Origin: Nitrososphaeria archaeon
GTDB taxonomy: Archaea > Thermoproteota > Nitrososphaeria > Nitrososphaerales > Nitrososphaeraceae
Length of the DNA: 6,635 nt
Direction of reading: 5' to 3'
Assembly: GCA_021324715.1 (NCBI GenBank)
Contig: JAJPIN010000170.1
Location: forward strand, 1-6,635
In this document: in pieces, positions 4,929-6,635 of the stretch
How the letters are laid out: each line of letters begins with the position of its first letter
Numbering within the stretch: position 1 is the first letter of the stretch
Translations under genes and position numbers: made by a program
Notes under the pieces: model-generated
Databases searched by the model: none
What the model was told of the DNA's origin: nothing
What the model saw: only the letters and a program-made list of their open reading frames with translations

Positions 4929-5462
4929 CTACTCAACTTTTATTTCTTTGGATTTTGACTTTAGAGATTTTTTGAAGTGAATTTTTAATTCCAGTATTCC
5001 GTTTATGTAGCTGGCCTTTGTAGAGTCACTGTCTAATTCTTTATCTACGGGAAGTTCTGTATGGTATTTCTTATTACCCTTTTCTGCATGTATTGTTACC
5101 AGACCTTCCTGCATTGATACCTTTACGTCTTCTTTAGTTATGCCAGGCATCTCTGCTGTTATTATCATCGTATTTTCCTTTTCATTAAATGTTGTATCTA
5201 CAAGTGGTTGGCGGACGGTACTTTGTTCTATCAGTCCCTTCGAAGAAGGTCTTACATTACCAAATTCCTTAATTTGAGGTTTTCCCTCTGGTCCTACAGT
5301 TATTTGATATCCATAAAAGTATGGACCTGTTTCTGATGTGTTGGTGGTGCCTGTTTCTCTTACTGTTCTGAACATCCTGTTGAGCATGTCCTCAGCCTCG
5401 GAAAATTCATTGTCTATCTGTTCAAAAAATCTATCTCTAAATCCCCACGGATCTTTCCACAA
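4929..5462 (-). CDS. hsp20: Small heat shock protein, Hsp20/alpha-crystallin family (177 aa)
   Basis: Small heat shock proteins form oligomers that hold unfolding proteins in the cytoplasm without ATP. Order seen: a helical, aromatic-rich N-terminal arm (1-47: WKDPWGF, RFFEQI, MLNRMFRTV); an archaeal-type insert, GPYFYGYQITVGPEGKPQ then EFGN (46-69); the alpha-crystallin domain (about 85-162) with the signature ASYINGILELKI (150-161); and a C-terminal tail with the I-x-V anchor (KEIKVE, 172-177). All parts needed for assembly are present and the length is normal. Start: no ATG is in frame; TTG 5462 has GGTGA 9 bases upstream (5472-5476). An ATG at 5470 is out of frame and opens only a 19-codon ORF. 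The Shine-Dalgarno lies inside a perfect 21-bp palindrome. The gene diverges from the phosphoesterase at 5671. Confidence 0.95.
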   Translation of the reverse strand: MWKDPWGFRDRFFEQIDNEFSEAEDMLNRMFRTVRETGTTNTSETGPYFYGYQITVGPEGKPQIKEFGNVRPSSKGLIEQSTVRQPLVDTTFNEKENTMIITAEMPGITKEDVKVSMQEGLVTIHAEKGNKKYHTELPVDKELDSDSTKASYINGILELKIHFKKSLKSKSKEIKVE

Positions 5463-5472
5463 TTTTTCATTT

Positions 5473-5493
5473 CACCTTACATTATGTAAGGTG
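5473..5493 (-). promoter_or_regulatory. Perfect 21-bp palindrome containing the Hsp20 Shine-Dalgarno
   Basis: The arms CACCTTACAT (5473-5482) and ATGTAAGGTG (5484-5493) are exact complements around one central base. On the minus strand the gene-proximal arm supplies AAGGTG, the ribosome binding site of Hsp20, and the other arm is its exact complement. As RNA it would form an eight-pair stem with an AUAAU loop that hides the binding site. As DNA it spans the transcription start predicted from the nearest TATA box. Either an operator or an RNA switch is possible. Confidence 0.65.
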
Positions 5494-5498
5494 CATTA

Positions 5499-5525
5499 CA
5501 ATATATATATTTTTCTCTTTAAATG
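5499..5525 (-). promoter_or_regulatory. Hsp20 promoter: two TATA candidates
   Basis: On the minus strand AATATATATATTG (about 5499-5511) would set transcription near 5480, inside the palindrome. CATTTAAAGA (about 5516-5525) would set it near 5495, just before the palindrome, so the whole hairpin would be in the mRNA. The second lies within an imperfect palindrome (5514-5530, arms TCTC and GAGA). Confidence 0.5.
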
Positions 5526-5620
5526 AGAGATTTTATTACCATTTACAAAAAATCGTTCTACAGGTTGCTATTGATCAAAACCATAAACATGCTCGTTCAA
5601 TTTAATAGACTGAAATTGCA

Positions 5621-5664
5621 CAACTTTTTAATAATGTCAGCAGAATTCACAGATTAAAAAGTTG
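5621..5664 (+). promoter_or_regulatory. Perfect 12-bp inverted repeat over the phosphoesterase promoter
   Basis: CAACTTTTTAAT (5621-5632) and ATTAAAAAGTTG (5653-5664) are exact complements with a 20-base spacer. The left arm contains the TATA-like TTTTTAATAAT (5625-5635), which would start transcription near 5656 in the right arm, 15 bases before the ATG at 5671. A dimeric regulator bound to both arms would cover the whole core promoter. The repeat is seen; the regulation is inferred. Confidence 0.55.
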
Positions 5665-5670
5665 GTACTT

Positions 5671-6635
5671 ATGACATATAGAAACATCGGAATTGTTATC
5701 GGTTTTTCGGCAATATTTCTCGTTTTCACGTCAAATATAGTAATGAATAGTGATCATTTTCTTCAAGGGGCGCCCTTTAAAAAACATAAAAACAACGTCT
5801 CTAAATTTGTGAAAAAACTTAAAGAGCGCATAAAACATCAGGTCGAAGTCCACCATCATGACATAAAGAAGAAGGATGATAAGAAGAAGGATGATAAGAA
5901 GAAGGATGATAAAAAAACAGCAATTGTGCAACATGAATACAATTTTGCTGACGAAGGCGATAATAAGCGTATAGATTTTAATTTTGCTGCCGCAGGTGAT
6001 TTTGGATGTTCAAAAAATGCGGAAAATACGGTTAGCAATATGGAGGATAAAAAACCTGAACTAGTGTTACCTCTTGGAGACCTTTCTTATGATAAGAGTG
6101 CCAATTGTTGGCTTGATCTTATCTCTCCGTTCAGTAATGAATTGAAAGTAACTCTAGGATTTCATGATGTTAACGATGGAGCGCCAAAAATGAATCAATA
6201 TAATGACACTTTTAATATGAAAGAACCATTTGGTTCTTTTGATTACAGGCACGTGCATTTTGTTACGATGTCCTCTGAATCTGAATATCAGCCAGGTTCT
6301 GCACAATACAACTTTATAATTGATGATTTGAATAAAGCGTCAGAAAACAAAGATATTGACTGGATAGTAGTAACGACTTATGGACCATTTTACACATCGC
6401 CATCGACACATAACGCTGAAAAAGTGCTACGGGAAATATATCACCCCCTCTTTGAAAAATATGATGTCGATCTAGTATTGCAGGCTCATAACCACAACTA
6501 CCAGAGAACATACCCAATATCATATAATTCTGCTGGTGATAGCGCAAATCCTATTGTAAAAAATCAAAATATGACTGGATATAATAATGACACGAAGGGA
6601 ACCATTTTTGCAATTGTAGGAACGGGTGGAGAGAG
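5671..6635 (+). CDS. Secreted or anchored purple-acid-phosphatase-like metallophosphoesterase, 3' end outside window
   Basis: The frame is open from ATG 5671 through the window end (321 codons seen). Residues 7-24 are a signal peptide or membrane anchor; a basic linker follows (36-82) with three exact KKKDD repeats; then the calcineurin-like phosphoesterase domain. Motifs seen: AAGDFG (D110), LGDLSY (D137, Y140), a degenerate GFHD (163-166) where the family has GNHD/E, TTYGPFYTSP (235-244) where the family has V-x-x-H-x-P, and QAHNHNYQRTYP (H273, H275). By the purple acid phosphatase scheme, D110, D137, Y140 and H275 (metal 1) remain, while the Asn (F164) and His (Y237) of metal 2 are replaced. 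It may use one metal, have altered activity, or act only in binding. It acts outside the membrane. It probably has its own promoter. Confidence 0.88.
   Translation, partial: MTYRNIGIVIGFSAIFLVFTSNIVMNSDHFLQGAPFKKHKNNVSKFVKKLKERIKHQVEVHHHDIKKKDDKKKDDKKKDDKKTAIVQHEYNFADEGDNKRIDFNFAAAGDFGCSKNAENTVSNMEDKKPELVLPLGDLSYDKSANCWLDLISPFSNELKVTLGFHDVNDGAPKMNQYNDTFNMKEPFGSFDYRHVHFVTMSSESEYQPGSAQYNFIIDDLNKASENKDIDWIVVTTYGPFYTSPSTHNAEKVLREIYHPLFEKYDVDLVLQAHNHNYQRTYPISYNSAGDSANPIVKNQNMTGYNNDTKGTIFAIVGTGGE
5866..5910 (+). repeat. Three exact 15-bp tandem repeats encoding KKKDD
   Basis: AAGAAGAAGGATGAT occurs three times without change, in frame with the phosphoesterase (residues 66-80), and is followed by AAAAAA, which continues the lysine run. 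Exact identity at the DNA level points to recent expansion by slippage. It forms a charged spacer between the membrane anchor and the catalytic-type domain. Confidence 0.9.

Noticed and set aside
5412..5470. ATG at 5468-5470 as the Hsp20 start
   Set aside because: It is out of frame and ends after 19 codons; only one base separates it from the Shine-Dalgarno.
5338..5526. Plus-strand 62-codon frame over the Hsp20 start
   Set aside because: Antisense to the Hsp20 N-terminus and running through its promoter; no ribosome site.
5731..6547. Minus-strand frames opposite the phosphoesterase (5731-5934, 5856-6038, 6314-6547)
   Set aside because: They lie inside a well supported phosphoesterase frame; the first two owe their repeats to the antisense of the KKKDD repeat.
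1..6635. CRISPR array, insertion sequence or attachment site
   Set aside because: No regularly spaced repeats beyond the short ones listed, no transposase or integrase frame, and no tRNA target are visible.

Overview
The window looks like the chromosome of a low-GC ammonia-oxidising-type archaeon (Nitrososphaerota/Thaumarchaeota, perhaps near Nitrosocosmicus). Grounds seen in the sequence: a complete archaeal transcription factor B, an archaeal-style Hsp20, a TM1367-type cyclophilin-like protein, an NHL propeller, several tiny two-CxxC zinc-ribbon proteins, AT-rich TATA-type promoters and oligo-T ends. The genus is inference; no rRNA or tRNA is present to settle it.

Layout, left to right. 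19-318 (-): small zinc-ribbon protein with a 16-bp palindrome over its promoter. 319-594: regulatory DNA with nested inverted repeats, then a strong Shine-Dalgarno and a 12-codon leader ORF overlapping the start of the next gene. 595-1014 (+): stand-alone receiver domain. 1015-1550: mostly non-coding; it holds a weak antisense ORF and the frameshifted, 5'-truncated remnant of an unrecognised gene against the 3' end of TFB. 1551-2456 (-): TFB. 2457-2775: divergent promoter region with a hairpin and a duplicated 18-bp TATA-bearing element. 2782-2988 (+): second small zinc-ribbon protein. 3073-4098 (+): exported or membrane-anchored six-bladed NHL propeller. 4165-5462 (-): a same-strand run of Hsp20, a third small zinc-ribbon protein and a cyclophilin-like protein. 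5463-5670: divergent promoter region with a perfect 21-bp palindrome on the Hsp20 side and a perfect 12-bp inverted repeat on the other. 5671-6635 (+): a secreted or anchored purple-acid-phosphatase-like metallophosphoesterase, open at the window end.

How it fits together. The genes are mainly regulatory (TFB, receiver, small zinc proteins), stress or protein-folding related (Hsp20, cyclophilin-like) and cell-surface (NHL, phosphoesterase). No single pathway joins them. I do not see a convincing new multi-gene system. The best leads are: (1) the phosphoesterase has replaced two residues that normally bind the second metal; (2) the Hsp20 leader palindrome contains the Shine-Dalgarno and could be a repressor site or an RNA switch; (3) the leader ORF overlaps the response regulator start; (4) perfect palindromes or duplicated elements lie at most promoters; (5) three genes appear to use TTG starts with Shine-Dalgarno motifs.
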